Below are positions 25,620-38,703 of a DNA stretch of 64,000 nucleotides, one piece after another. Each line of letters opens with the position of its first letter. Within the stretch, counting starts at the first letter, position 1. The notes under the pieces were generated by a model. The model worked only from the letters and a program-made list of their open reading frames with translations, did no database searches and had not been told where the DNA came from. Position numbers and translations under genes: made by a program. The DNA is from Purshia tridentata (lineage: Eukaryota > Streptophyta > Magnoliopsida > Rosales > Rosaceae): positions 1 through 64,000 of the forward strand of contig QANT01006766.1 in the NCBI GenBank assembly GCA_003254885.1, read 5' to 3'.

Positions 25620-25715
25620 TGGGAAAGTGCTTCCCCATTTGAAACAAATTGGACTAAGCGTGCACCTAAATGACGTGTTCGTGCATTCTTAAGACCTAAA
25701 GTGGTTGACGTTTTC
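25620..25715 (-). repeat. Mosaic junction in array 2
   Basis: After GTGCTTCCCCAT the expected CCAATAGTGCG monomer is replaced by a piece starting TTGAAACAAATTGGACTAAG, which normally belongs to another monomer about 1 kb away. The array then returns to register at GACGTTTTCGTGCATTC. This explains the short 1655-bp HOR interval and looks like gene conversion or non-allelic exchange. Confidence 0.7.
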
Positions 25716-27352
25716 GTGCATTCTTAACGCCCGAAGTGGTTCTTTGCGGGTAGCACGCTAATCGAGACACGAGAAAGTGCTTCCCCAAGTCTTTCGTGTC
25801 GACCGAGCACGTTTTGGTACAACTTCAACCGAATAGGACTCAGTGTGCGCCGAAATGACGTATTCCTGCGTTCTTCTCACCTAAAGTGGTTCTTTAGGCC
25901 TACAACGCTAATCCAAACATGAGAAAGTGCTTCCCCATGTCTTTCTTGTCAACCGAGCACGTTTTGGTGCAACTTTAACTAAATTGTGCTCAGTGTGCAC
26001 CGAAATGACGATTTCGTGCATTCTTAGCACCTAAAGTGGTTCTTTTGGTCAAGAACGCCATTCGAGACACGAGAAAGTGCTCCCCTATGTCTTTCTTCTC
26101 CACCGGGAACGTTTTGGTGCCAGTTGGACGAAGTTACATTGAGTATGCACCGAACTGAAGTTTCCGTTCCTTCTCAACACGAAATGTGCTTCTTGCGGGC
26201 TAGCAAAACTAATTCAAGAACCAGAAAGTGCTTCTCCACGTCTTTCTTGCCAACCGAGCAAGTTTTGGTGCAACTTCAACCAAATTGCACTCAGTGTGCA
26301 CCGAAGTGTCGTTTTCGTGCAACTTGAAACAAATTGGACTAAGCGTGCACCGAAATGGCGTGTTCGTGCATTCTTAAGACCTAAAGTGGTTCTCTAGGGC
26401 TAGCACGCTAATCGAGACATGAGAAAGATCTTGCCAACGTCTTTCTTGCCAACCAAGCATGTTTTGGTGCAACTTGAAATAAATTGGGCTCAGCGTGCAC
26501 CGAAAAGACATTTTTGAGCATTCTTCACACCTACAGTGGTTCATTTGGGCTAGAACGCTAATCCATGCATGAGAAAGTGATTCCCTATGTCTTTTTTGCC
26601 GATCGAGCACGTTTTGGTGCATCTATAACGAAATTGGACTTAGTGTGGCCTGAAATGACTTATTCGTGCATTTTTTACACCTAAACTAGTTCATTGGGGC
26701 TAGAAAGCTAATCCAAGCATGAGAAAGTGCTTCCCCGTGTGTTTCTTGCCAACCGAACAAGTTTTTGTGCAACTTCAACCAAATTGGACTCGGTGTGCAC
26801 TTAAATGATGTATTCGTGCATTCTTAACACCTAAAGTGGTTCATTTGGGTTAGAACGCAAATTCAAACGTGAGAAGGTGGTTCCCCATGTGTTTCTTGCC
26901 ATCCGGGCACGTTTTGGTGCGACCTTAAACAAATTGGACTACCTGTGCACCGACATGACGTATTTGTGTATTTTTAACACCTAGAGGAGTTCTTTAGGGC
27001 TAGAACGCTAATCGAGACATGAGAAAGTGGTTCCCCATGTCTATCGTGCCAACCAGGCACGTTTTGGTGCAACTCTAATCAAATTCGACTTTGTGCGCAC
27101 TGAAGTGACGTTTTCGTGCATTCTTAACACATAAAGTTGTTCTCTAGGGCTGCCACGCTAATCGAGACATGAGAATGTGCTTCCCCATGCCTTTTTTGCC
27201 AACCGGGCACGTTTTGGTGCATTTTGGACGAAATTAGACTGAGTATGCACCGAAATGATGTTTTCGTCCCATCTAAACACGAAATGTGCTTCTTTTGGCT
27301 AGAACGCTAATCGAAGCATGGGAAAGTGCTTCCCCATGTCTTTCTTGCCAAC

Positions 27353-29047
27353 CAATAGTGCGTTGGTGCATCGTTAATCCAATTGCACTCCGTGTGCACC
27401 GGAATGACGTTTTCGTGCATTCTTAACGCCCGAAGTGGTTCTTTGCGGGTAGCACGCTAATCGAGACACGAGAAAGTGCTTCCCCAAGTCTTTCGTGTCG
27501 ACCGAGCACGTTTTGGTACAACTTCAACCGAATAGGACTCAGTGTGCGCCGAAATGACGTATTCCTGCGTTCTTCTCACCTAAAGTAGTTCTTTAGGCCT
27601 ACAACGCTAATCCAAACATGAGAAAGTGCTTCCCCATGTCTTTCTTGTCAACCGAGCACGTTTTGGTGCAATTTTAACTAAATTGTGCTCAGTGTGCACC
27701 GAAATGACAATTTTGTGCATTCTTAGCACCAAAAGTGGTTCTTTTGGTCAAGAACGGCATTCGAGACACGAGAAAGTGCTGCCCTATGTCTTTCTTCTCC
27801 ACCGGGAACGTTTTGGTGCCACTTGGACGAAGTTACACTGAGTATGCACCGAAATGAAGTTTCCGTTCCTTCTCAACACGAAATGTGCTACTTGCGGGCT
27901 AGCAAAACTAATTCAAGAACCAGAAAGTGCTTCTCCACGTCTTTCTTGCCAACCGAGCAAGTTTTGGTGCAACTTCAACCAAATTGCACTCAGTGTGCAC
28001 CGAAGTGTCGTTTTCGTGCAACTTGAAACAAATTGGACTAAGCGTGCACCGAAATGGCGTGTTCGTGCATTCTTAAGACCTAAAGTGGTTCTCTAGGGCT
28101 AGCACGCTAATCGAGACATGAGAAAGATCTTGCCCACGTCTTTCTTGCCAACCAAGCATATTTTGGTGCAATTTGAAATAAATTCGGCTCAGCGTGCACC
28201 GAAAAGACATATTTGAGCATTCTTGACACCTACAGTGGTTCATTTGGGCTAGAACGCTAATCCATGCATGAGAAAGTGATTCCCCATGTCTCTTTTGCCG
28301 ATCAAGCACGTTTTGGTACATCTATAACGAAATTGGACTTAGTGTGCCCCGAAATGACTTATTTGTGCATTCTTTACACCTAAACTAGTTCGTTTGGACT
28401 AGAACGCTAATCCAAGCATGAGAAAGTGCTTCCCCGTGTGTTTCTTGCCAACCGAACACGTTTTTGTGCAACTTCAACCAAATTGGACTCGGTGTGCACT
28501 TAAATGATGTATTCGTGCATTCTTAACACCTAAAGTGGTTCATTTGGGTTAGAACGCAAATTCAAACGTGAGAAGGTGGTTCCCCATGTGTTTCTTGCCA
28601 TCCGGGCACGTTTTGGTGCGACCTTAAACAAATTGGACTACCTGTGCACCGACATGACGTATTTGTGTATTCTTAACACCTAGAGGAGTTCTTTAGGGCT
28701 AGAACGCTAATCGAGACATGAGAAAGTGGTTCCCCATGTCTATCGTGCCAACCAAGCACGTTTTGGTGCAACTCTAACCAAATTCGACTTTGTGCGCACT
28801 GATGACGTTTTCGTGCATTCTTAACACATAAAGTTGTTCTCTAGGGCTGCCACGCTAATCGAGACATGAGAATGTGCTTCCCCATCCCTTTTTTGCCAAC
28901 CGGGCACGTTTTGGTGCATTTTGGATGAAATTAGACTGAGCATGCACCGAAATGATGTTTTCGTCCCATCTAAACACGAAATGTGCTTCTTTTGGCTAGA
29001 ACGCTAATCGAAGCATGGGAAAGTGCTTCCCCACGTCTTTCTTGCCA
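27353..29047 (-). repeat. Representative array-2 HOR unit (eleven monomers plus a partial)
   Basis: Between two copies of the CCAATAGTGCG marker (about 1695 bp apart), complement-core sites fall near 27343, 27487, 27648, 27797, 27950, 28147, 28298, 28447, 28597, 28747 and 28895, with the next at about 29043. The wider 27950-28147 step contains a ~45-55-bp partial monomer (GTTTTCGTGCAACTTGAAAC). Like the partial in array 1, it recurs in each HOR copy. Confidence 0.85.
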
Positions 29048-29199
29048 ACCAATAGTGCGTTGGTGCATCGTTAATCCAATTGTACTCCGTGTGCACCGAA
29101 ATGACGTTTTCGTGCATTCTTAACGCCCGAAGTGGTTCTTTGCGGGTAGCACGCTAATCGAGGCACAAAAAATTGCTTCCCCAAGTCTTTCATGTCGAC

Positions 29200-29400
29200 C
29201 GAGCATGTTTTGGTACAACTTCAACCGAATAGGACTCAGTGTGCGCCGAAATGACGTATTCCTACGTTCTTCTCACCTAAAGTGGTTCTTTAGGCCTACA
29301 CCGAGCACGTTTTGGTACAACTTCAACCGAATAGGCTCAGACTGCGCCGAAATGACGTATTCCTGCGTTCTTCTCACCTAAAGTGGTTCTTTAGGCCTAC
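29200..29400 (-). repeat. Tandem ~101-bp duplication in array 2
   Basis: The ACCGAGCACGTTTTGGTACA...TTTAGGCCTACA segment is present twice back to back. This lengthens the local HOR interval from about 1697 to 1798 bp. Confidence 0.75.
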
Positions 29401-29865
29401 AACGCTAATCCAAACATGAGAAAGTGCTTCCCCATGTCTTTCTTGTCAACCGAGCACGTTTTCGTGCAACTTTAACTAAATTGTGCTCAGAGTGCACCGA
29501 AATGACGATTTCGTGCATTCTTAGCACCTAAAGTGGTTCTTTTGGTCAAGAACGCCATTCGAGACACGAGAAAGTGCTCCCCTATGTCTTTCTTCTCCAC
29601 CGGGAACGTTTTGGTGCCAGTTGGACGAAGTTACACTGAATATGCACCGACATGAAGTTTCCGTTCCTTCTCAACACGAAATTGCTTCTTGCGGGCTAGC
29701 AAAACTAATTCAACAACCAGAAAGTGCTTCTCCACGTCTTTCTTGCCAACCGAGCAAGTTTTGGTGCAACTTCAACCAAATTGCACTCAGTGTGCACCGA
29801 AGTGTCGTTTTCGTGCAACTTGAAACAAATTGGACTAAGCGTGCACCGAAATGACGTGTTTGTGC

Positions 29866-29960
29866 ATTCTTAAGACGTAAAGTGGTTCTCTAGGGCTAGC
29901 ACGCTAATCGAGATCGTGCATTCTTAAGACCTAAAGTGGTTCTCTAGGTCTAGCACGCTA
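29866..29960 (-). repeat. Tandem ~47-bp duplication in array 2
   Basis: GTGCATTCTTAAGAC(G/C)TAAAG...GCACGCTAATCGAGA is duplicated directly, shortly before the array ends at the LINE. Confidence 0.7.
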
Positions 29961-30137
29961 ATCGAGACATAAGAAAGATCTTGCCCACGTCTTTCTTGCC
30001 AACCAAGCATGTTTTGGTGCAACTTGAAATAAATTGGGCTCAGCGTGCACCGAAAAGACATATTTGAGCATTTTTGACACCTACAGTGGTTCATTTGGGC
30101 TACAACGCTAATCAATGCATGAGAAAGTGATTCCCCA

Positions 30138-31859
30138 TCTGTTATTTTCTCAATGAGGCCTTGGAGGTTTTTCATAACCTCTCGGGACTGAAAGCTAATG
30201 CCAATAAGAGCCATATGTTTACTTCGGGTGTCCCTCCGGATTTGAAGACCTCCTTTCACAACATTCTTGGTTTCGATGTGGGAGTTCTTCCCGTAAGGTG
30301 CCTTGGCATCCCTATCATCTCTACTAAGCTTAGAATTAGAGACTGCATGAAGCTCATTGATAATGTGGCTACTCGGATTCACTCTTGGAGGAATAAGTTC
30401 CTCTCTTATGCGGGAAGACTCCAACTCATCATCTCGGTGCTATCTAGTATGCATATTTTTTGGGCTAGTCACATTATGCTCCCTAAGAAGGTTCTCCTCA
30501 ATGTGGAAAAAAACATTCGTGCTTTCCTTTGGTCGGGATCGGATTCCAGTCCTCATGGTGCTAAAGTGGCGTGGGAGAGTGTGTGTAAGCCTAAAAAGGA
30601 AGGGGGATTGGGAATCAAGTCGCTGCCCATTTGAAACAAGTCTTGAATGATGCGTCACTTGTGGCAAATTATCTGTGGTGTGGATAATATTTGGACTAGG
30701 TGGATTAATGCTTACCACTTGAAAGGAAACAATATTTGGGAGGTTAAACCACCGAAAATCTGTTCTTGGAATTGGAGGAAGATGCTTAAGCTACGCCCTC
30801 TTGCTCGGCCCTTTATTTATCATAGGATTGGGAATGGGAATAGAAGCTCCCTGTGGTTTGATAATTGGCATCCTCGGGGCCCTATTTCATTAGTGTGGGG
30901 TAGGCGGGTTATCTATGATTCGGGGATGCGTGCTTCTTCCATGGTCAAGGAGATTGTGTCTAATGGGGAGTGGGAGTGGCCAGTTAGTAACTCCCCGAAT
31001 CTTATGGAGATCAAGCAACTCATGCAGAGTTATAACCCGGATGGTGGGAGTGAAGACCTGATTGTGTGGCTCCCATCTCCTTTCGTGGTTTATACCGCTG
31101 CCTCCACTTGGGAGGAATTGAGATCCAAGAGCTCTACGGTCCATTGGTTCAAGCTTGTTTAGTTTACCAACAATATCCCATGAATGAGTTTCATCCTTTG
31201 GCTTGCTGTGCGGGAAAGGTTGGCTACTTCTAATCGTGTCCACGATTATAAGCCTAATATTGATACCACTTGTGTGTTGTGTAAGAGAGAGGTGGAAACA
31301 CATAGTCATCTTTTCTTCGGTTGCCCATTCAGCAACCTTATTTGGGAAAATCTTATGGCTAAGTGTGGTTATCCGCTCCCTTCTATTGCTTGGCCTTTTT
31401 TGGTCACAAGGGCGGCTGCTTCTTGGAAAGGGAAGCACATCATGACCACTATTAAAAAGTTATGTCTAGCTACTGCAGTCTATTCCATTTGAGGCGAAAG
31501 AAATCAACGCATGTTTAGAAATGAGGCAAGGGATGCATCCTCCTTGTTGAAGGTGATTATCAACTCAATTAAATGTAGACTAGTTTCTATCCCCTCTACA
31601 TTAGGCCCTATTCTAGATGAGTGGATGTTGGGAGATTAGTGGTCAAACTGTGCTTCATCAGTCCTTGGTGTGTTGTCGAAAAGGGGGCTGCCTTGTTGTG
31701 CATTGTTTGTAATGGCTAGTTTTTGGCTAGTTGGTTGGCTCTTTGTTGTGTGTTGGCCTCTCCTGCATGGGTAGGGTTTTTGTGTTCCTAGGGTATGCCC
31801 CTTACATCTAGTAGTTTCGTTTCTTCTTATTGATTCATTTATTTACCAAAAAAAAAAAA
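30138..31859 (+). mobile_element. 5'-truncated L1-type LINE at the boundary of arrays 2 and 3
   Basis: This is the 3' part of a LINE. It holds the C-terminal reverse transcriptase region, a zf-RVT-like domain, a short 3' UTR ending TTGATTCATTTATTTACC, and a poly(A) run at 31848-31859. The 3' end matches the complement of the longer LINE at 38704-42509, so both belong to one family. Left of it is array 2; right of it is array 3 (GAGGTCTTCGTTC). No target duplication is visible, and the left flank is not the continuation of the right flank. The insertion therefore coincides with a rearrangement or an array junction. Confidence 0.9.
30140..31639 (+). pseudogene. LINE ORF2 fragment: reverse transcriptase C-terminus and zf-RVT
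   Basis: Translation gives plant L1-type ORF2 sequence: SGLKANANKS, RCLGIPIISTKLR, SWRNKFLSYAGRLQLI, ASHIMLPKKV, FLWSG and KPKKEGGLGIKS (thumb and connection region). Then come LWFDNWHPRGP and a zf-RVT-like stretch, FILWLAVRERL...CVLCKREVETHSHLFFGCP, with paired Cys and His. The catalytic FADD box and the endonuclease are absent because of 5' truncation. Stops or frameshifts occur after KSLPI, before MMRHLWQ, around HWFKLV and after AVYSI; the last frame ends at TAG 31637-31639. It is non-functional and closely related to the minus-strand copy at 39127-42490. Confidence 0.9.
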
Positions 31860-34800
31860 TGAGGTCTTCGTTCATTCCTAACACCCAAAGTGGTTCTTTG
31901 GGGCTAGCACGCTAATCCAGACTTTAGAGAGTGCCTCCACACCTCTTTCTTGCCAATCGAGCACGTTTTAGTGCAATTTGGACCAAGTTAGACTGAGTAT
32001 GCACCGAAATGACGTATCCGTGCACTTTTAGCACCTAAAGTTGTTCTTTGGGCTTGAACGCTTATCGAGACATGAGACAGTGCTTCCCCATGTCTTTCTT
32101 TCCAACGGGGAACGTTTTGGTGCAACTTTCATCGAATTGGACTCAGTGTGCACCGAAATGACGTTTTCGTGCATTCTTAAGACCTCAACTGGTTCCTTGG
32201 GGTTAGCACGCTATTATCGAGACATGAGAAAGTGCTTCCTTATGTCTTTCTTGCTCACCATGGAAGTTTCGGTACGATTTGGACGAATTTGGACCGAGTA
32301 CGCCCCGAAATGATGTTTTCGTGCATTCTTAACACCTAAAGTGGTTATTTAGGGCTGGCACGCTATCGAGACATGAGAACGTGCGTCCTACTGTCCTTCT
32401 TGCCAACCGGGGACGTTTTGATGCAACTTAGACGAAAGCAGACTGAGTGTGCACTGAAATGAGGTTTTAGTTCCATCTTAACACGAAAATGTGCTTCTTG
32501 AGGGCTAGAACGTTAATCCAAGCATGAGAACGTGCTTCTTGCCAACCGCGCACGTTTTGGTGCAACTTTAACCAAGTCATGCACAGTGTGCACCAAAATG
32601 ACGTTTCATGCATTCTTAACACCTAAAGTGGTTCGTTGGGGCTGGAGCGCGAATCCAAACACAAGAAGGTGCTTCCTCATGTGCTTATTGCCAACCGGGG
32701 ACGTTTTGGGCCAATTGAGACGAAATTGGGTTGAGGAGGCACCGGAATGGGGTTTTCGTGCGTTCTTATCCAAAGCATGTGCTTCTTGAGGGCTAGAACG
32801 CTAATCCAAGAATGAGAAAGTGCTTCCCCACATCTTTCTTGCCAACCGGGCACGTCTTGGAGGAAATTGCACGAAATTGGATTGAGTACGCACCGAAATG
32901 ATGTTTTCGTGCCTTCTAAACACGAAATGTGCTTCTTTAGGGCTAGAATGCTAATCCAAGCATGAGAAAGTGCTTCCCCATGTCTTTCTTGCCAACCGGC
33001 AACGTTTTGGTGCCAACCTTAACCAAATTGTACAGAGTGCGCACCGAAATGTGGTCTTCGTTCAATTCCTAATACCCCAAAGTGGTTCTTTGGGGCTAGC
33101 AAGCTAATCGAGACTTTAGAGAGCACTTCCTCACCTATTTCTTGCCAATCGGGCACGTTTTGGTGCAATTTGCACTAAGTTAGACTGAGTATGCACCGAA
33201 ATGACGTATTTGTGCACTCTTAGCACCTAAAGTTGTTCTTTGGGGCTTGAACGCTTATCGAGACATGAGAGAGTGCTTCCCCATGTCTTTCTTTCCAACG
33301 GGGAACGTTTTGGTGCAACTTTCATCGAATTGGACTCAGTGTGCACCGAAATGACGTTTTCGTGCATTCTTNATTCTTCAGACCTCAAGTGGTTCCTTAG
33401 GGTTAGCACGCTATTATCGAGACATGAGAAAGTGCTTCCTTATCTCTTTCTTGCCCAACATGGAAGTTTTGATGCGATTTGGACGAATTTGGACTGAGTA
33501 CACCCCGAAATGATGTTTTCGTGCATTCTTAACACCTAAGTGGTTCTTTAGGGCTGGCACGCTATCCGGACATGAGAACGTGCGTCCTAGTGTCCATCTT
33601 GCCAACCGGGCACGTTTTGATGCAACTTAGACGAAAGCAGACTGAGAGTGCAATGAAATGAGGTTTTAGTTCCTTCTTAACACGAAATGTTCTTCTTGAG
33701 GGCTAGAACGTTAATCCAAGCATGAGAACGTTCTTCTTGCCAATTGTGCACGTTTTGGTACAACTTTAACCAAGTCGTGCACAGTGTGCACTGAAATGAC
33801 GTTTGATGCATTCTTAACGCCTAAACTGGTACGTTGGGGCTGGAACGTGAATCCAAACAAGAGAAGGTGCTTCCTCATGTCCTTATTGCCAACCGGGGAC
33901 GTTTTGGGGCAATTGAGACGAAATTGGGTTGAGGAGGCGCCAGAATGGGATTTCCATGCGTTCTTATCCAAAGTATGTGCTTCTTGAGGGCTAGAACGCT
34001 AATCCGAGAATGAGAAAGTGCTTACCCACATCTTTCTTGCGAACTAGGCACGTCTTGGTGGAAACTGCACGAAATTGGATTGAGTACGCACTGAAATGAT
34101 GTTTTCTTCCCTTCTAAACACGAAATGTGCTTCTTTAGGGCTAGAATGCTAATCCAAGCATGAGAAAGTGCTTCCCCATGTCTTTGGTGCCAACCTTAAC
34201 CAAATTGTACAGAGTGCGCACCGAAATGAGGTCTTCGTTCATTCCTCACACCCAAAGTGGTTCTTTGGGGATAGCACGCTAATCAAGACTTTAGAGAGTG
34301 CTTCCTCACCTCTTTCTTGCCAATCGGGCACATTTTGGTGCAATTTGGACCAAGTGAGACTGAGTATGCACCGAAATGACNACGTATTCGTACACTCTTA
34401 GCACCTAAAGTTGTTCTCTGGGGCTTGAACGCTTATCGAGACATGAGAGAGTGCTTCCCCATGTCTTTCTTTCCAACAGGGAACGTATTGGTGCAACTTT
34501 CATCGAATTGGACTCAGTGTGCACCGAAATGACATTTTCGTGCATTCTCCAGACCTCAAGTGGTTCCTCAGGGTTAGCATGCTATTATCGAGACATGAGA
34601 AAGTGCTTCCTCATCTCTTTCTTGCCCACAATGGAAGTTTTGGGGCGATTTGGACGAATTTGGACTGAGTACGCCCCGAAATGATGTTTTCGTGCATTCT
34701 TAACACCTAAAGTGGTTCTTTAGCGCTGGCACGCTATCAGGACATGAGAACGTGCGTCCTAGTGTCCATCTTGCCAACCGGGCACGTTTTGATTCAACTT

Positions 34801-37800
34801 AGACGAAAGCAGACTGAGAGTGCACTAAAATGAGGTTTTAGTTCCTTCTTAACATGAAACGTTCTTCTTGAGGGCTACAACGTTAATCCAAGCATGAGAA
34901 CGTTCTTCTTGCCAATTGTGCACGTTTTGGTACAACTTTAACCAAGTCGTGCACAGTGTGCACTGAAATGACGTTTGATGAATTCTTAACACCTAAACAG
35001 GTACGTTGGGGCTGGAACGTGAATCCAAACAAGAGAAGGTGCTTCCTCATGTCCTTATTGCCAACCGGGGACGTTTTGGGGCAATTGAGACGAAATTGGG
35101 TTGAGGAGGCGCCAGAATGGGATTTCCATGCGTTCTTATCCAAAGTATGTGCTTCTTGAGGGCTAGAACGCTAATCCAAGAATGAGAAAGTGCTTACCCA
35201 CATCTTTCTTGCGAACCAGGCAAGTCTTGGTGGAAACTGCACGAAATTGGATTGAGTACGCACTGAAATGATGTTTTCTTCCCTTCTAAACACGGAATGT
35301 GCTTCTTTTAGGGCTAGAATGCTAATCCAAGCATGAGAAAGTGCTTCCCCATGTCTTTCTTGCCAACCGACAACGTTTTGGTGCCAACCTTAACCGAATT
35401 GTACAGAGTGCGCACCGAAATGAGGTCTTCGTTCATTCCTCACACCCAAAGTGGTTCTTTGGGGCTAGCACGCTAATCGAGACTTTAGAGAGTGCTTCCT
35501 CACCTCTTTCATGCCAATCGGGCACGTTTTGGTGCAATTTGGACCAAGTTAGACTGAGTATGCACCGAAATGACATATTTGTACACTCTTAGCACCTAAA
35601 GATGTTCTTTGGGGCTTGAACGCTTATCGAGACATGAGAGAGTGCTTCCCCATGTCTTTCTTTCCAGCAGGGAACGTATTGGTGCAACTTTCATCGAATT
35701 GGAGTCAGTGTGCACCGAAATGACATTTTCGTGCATTCTTCAGACCTCAAGTGGTTCCTTAGGGTTAGCATGCTATTATCGAGACATGAGAAAGTGCTTC
35801 CTTATCTCTTTCTTGCCCACCATGGAAGTTTTGGTGCGATTTGGACGAATTTGGACTGAGTACGCCCCGAAATGATGTTTTCATGCATTCTTAACACCTA
35901 AAGTGGTTCTTTAGCGCTGGCACGCTATTGGGACATGAGAACGTGCGTCCTAGTGTCCTTCTTGCCAACCGGGCACGTTTTGATGAAACTTAGACTAAAG
36001 CAGACTGAGTGTGCACTGAAATGAGGTTTTAGTTCCTTCTTAACACGAAATGTGCTTCTTGAAGGCTAGAACGTTAATCCAAGCATAAGAACGTCCTTCT
36101 TGCCAACCGCGCACGTTTTGGTGCAACTTTAACCAAGTCGTGCACAGTGTGTATCGAAATGACGTTTCATGCATTCTTAACACCTAAACTGGTTCGTTGG
36201 GGCTAGAGCGCGAATCCAAACAAGAGAAGGTGCTTCCTCATGTCCTTATTGCCAACCGGAGACGTTTTGGGTCAATTGAGATGAAATTGGGTTGAGGAAG
36301 CACCGAAATGGGGTTTTCGTGCGTTCTTATCCAAAGCATGTGCTTCTTGAGGGCTAGAACACTAATCCAAGAATGAGAAAGTTCTTCCCCACATCTTTCT
36401 TGCCAACCGGGCACGTCTTCGTGGAAATTGCACGAAATTGGATTGAATACGCACCGAAATGATGTTTTCGTGCCTTGTAAACACTAAATGTGCTTCTTTA
36501 GGGCTAGAATGCTAATCCAAGCATAAGAAAGTGCTTCGCCATGTCTTTCTTGCCAACCGACAACGTTTTGGTGCCAACCTTAACCAAATTGTACAGAGTG
36601 AGCACCGAAATGAGGTCTTCATTCATTCCTAACGCCCAAAGTGTTTCTTTGGGGCTAGCACGCTAATCGAGACTTTAGAGAGCGCTTCCACACCTCTTCT
36701 TGCTAATCGGGCACGTTTTGGTGCAATTTGGACCAAGTTAGATTGAGTATGCACCGAAATGACGTATTCGTGCATCTTAGCACCTAAAGTTGTTCTTTGG
36801 GGCTTGAACTCTTATCGAGACATGAGAGAGTGCTTCCCCATGTCTTTCTTTCCAACGGGGAACGTTTTCGTGCAACTTTCATCAAATTGGACTCAGTGTG
36901 CACCGAAATGATGTTTTCGTGCATTCTTAAGACCTCAAGTGGTTCTTTAGGGTTAGCACGCTATTATCAAGAAATGAGAACGAGCTTTCTTATGTCTTTC
37001 TTGCCCACCATGGAAGTTTTGGTGCGATTTGGACGAATTTGAACTCAGTACTTCCCGAAATGATGTTTTCGTGCATTCTTAACACCTAAAGTGGTTCTTT
37101 AGGGCTGGCACGCTATTGGGACATGAGAACGTGCGTCCTAGTGTGCTTCTTGCCAACCGGCCACGTTTTGATGCAACTTAGACGAAAGTAGACTGCGTGT
37201 GCACTGACATGAGGTTTTAGTTCCTTCTTAACACGAAATGTGCTTCTTGAGGGCTAGAACGTTAATCCAAGCATGAGAACGTGGTTCTTGCCAACCGCAC
37301 ACGTTTTGTTGCAACTTTAACCAAGTCGTGCACAGTGTGCACCGAAATGACGTTTCATGCATTCTTAACACCTAAACTGGTTCGTTGGGGCTAGAGCGCG
37401 AATCCAAACAAGAAAAGGTGCTTCCTCATGTTCTTATTGCCAACCGGGGACGTTTTGGGGAAATTGAGACGAAATTGGGTTGAGGAAGCACCGAAATGGG
37501 GTTTTCGTACGTTATTATCCAAAGCATGTGCTTCTTGAGGGCTAGAACGCTAATCCAAGAACGAGAAAGTGCTTCCCCACATCTTTCTTGCCAACCGGGC
37601 ACGTCTTGGTGGAAATTGCACGAAATTGGATTGAGTAAGCACCGAAATGATGTTTTCGTGCCTTCTGAACACGAAATGTGCTTCTTTCGGGCTAGAATTC
37701 TAATCCAAGCGTGAGAAAGTGCTTCCCCATGTCTTTCTTGCCAACCGACAACGTTTTGGTGCCAACCTTAACCAAATTGTACAGAGTGCGCACCGAAATG

Positions 37801-38703
37801 AGGTCTTCGTTCATTCCTAACACCCAAAGTGGTTCTTTGGGGCTAGCACGCTAATCGAGACTTTAGAGAGCGCTTCCTCACCTCTTTCTTACCAATCGGG
37901 GACGTTTTGGTGCAATTTGGACCAAGTTAGACTGAGTATGCACCGAAATGACGTATTCGTACACTCTTAGCACCTAAAGTTGTTCTCTGGGGCTTGAACG
38001 CTTATCGAGACATGAGAGAGTGCTTCCCCATGTCTTTTTTCCAACGGGGAATGTTTTGGTGCAACTTTCATCGAATTGGACTCAGTGTGCACCGAAATGA
38101 CGTTTTCGTGCATTCTTAAGACCTCAAGTGGTTCCTTAGGGTTAGCACGCTATTATCGAAACATGAGAAAGTGCTTCCTTATCTCTTTCTTGCCCACCAT
38201 GGAAGTTTTGGTGCGATTTGGACGAATTTGGACTGAGTACGCCCCGAAATGATATTTTCGTGCATTCTTAACACGTAAAGTGGTTCTTTAGGGCTGGCAC
38301 GCTATCGGGACATGAGAACGTGCGTCCTAGTGTCCTTCTTGCCAACTGAGTACGTTTTGATGCAACTTAGACGAAAATAGACTGAGTGTGCACTGAAATG
38401 AGGTTTTAGTTCGTTCTTAACCCGAAATGTGCTTCTCGAGGGCTAGAACGTTAATCCAAGCATGAGAATGTGCTTCTTGCCAACTGAGCACGTTTTGGTG
38501 CAACTTTAACCAAGTCGTGCAAAGTGTGCACCGAAATTATGTTTCAGGCATTCTTAACACCTAAACTGGTTCGTTGGGGCTGGAACGCTAATCCAAACAA
38601 GAGAAAGTGCTTCCTCATGTCCTTATTGCGAACCGGGGACGTTTTGTGGCAATTGAGATGAAATTGGGTTGAGGAGGCACCGAAATGGGGTTTTCGTGCG
38701 TTC
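31860..38703 (-). repeat. Satellite array 3, left part: ~1.19-kb HOR
   Basis: The monomer family continues in the inverted orientation, but with a third ordered series. The GGCTTGAACGCTTATCGAG-type marker falls at 32051, 33244, 34422, 35613, 36801 and 37991, giving spacings of 1193, 1178, 1191, 1188 and 1190 bp. Single Ns at 33372 and 34381 fall in or next to the 1178-bp interval. Diagnostic variants such as CCACCATGGAAGTTT, CCAACGGGGAACG and AATTGGGTTGAGGA are absent from arrays 1 and 2. No genes are present. Confidence 0.93.
35613..36800 (-). repeat. Representative array-3 HOR unit (eight monomers)
   Basis: Core sites on the complement fall near 35665, 35815, 35964, 36102, 36251, 36401, 36552 and 36702, and the next is near 36851. 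That is eight monomers of about 138-150 bp in 1188 bp. The HOR is shorter than in arrays 1 and 2 and has no obvious extra partial monomer. Confidence 0.85.

Larger units (their letters stand above)
23835..30137 (-). repeat. Satellite array 2: inverted, ~1.70-kb HOR
   Basis: The same ~150-bp monomer family appears as its complement (TTGCCAACCGGGCACGTTTT recurs). The ordered series repeats with a marker at 24469, 26124, 27823 and 29621, giving intervals of 1655, 1699 and 1798 bp. The first interval is shortened by a mosaic junction near 25637. The last is lengthened by a ~101-bp duplication near 29300. Order and diagnostic variants (CCAATAGTGCGTTGG, CTCCACCGGGAACG, GCCGATCGAGCACG) differ from array 1, so this is not the mirror image of array 1. 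No genes are present. Confidence 0.93.
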
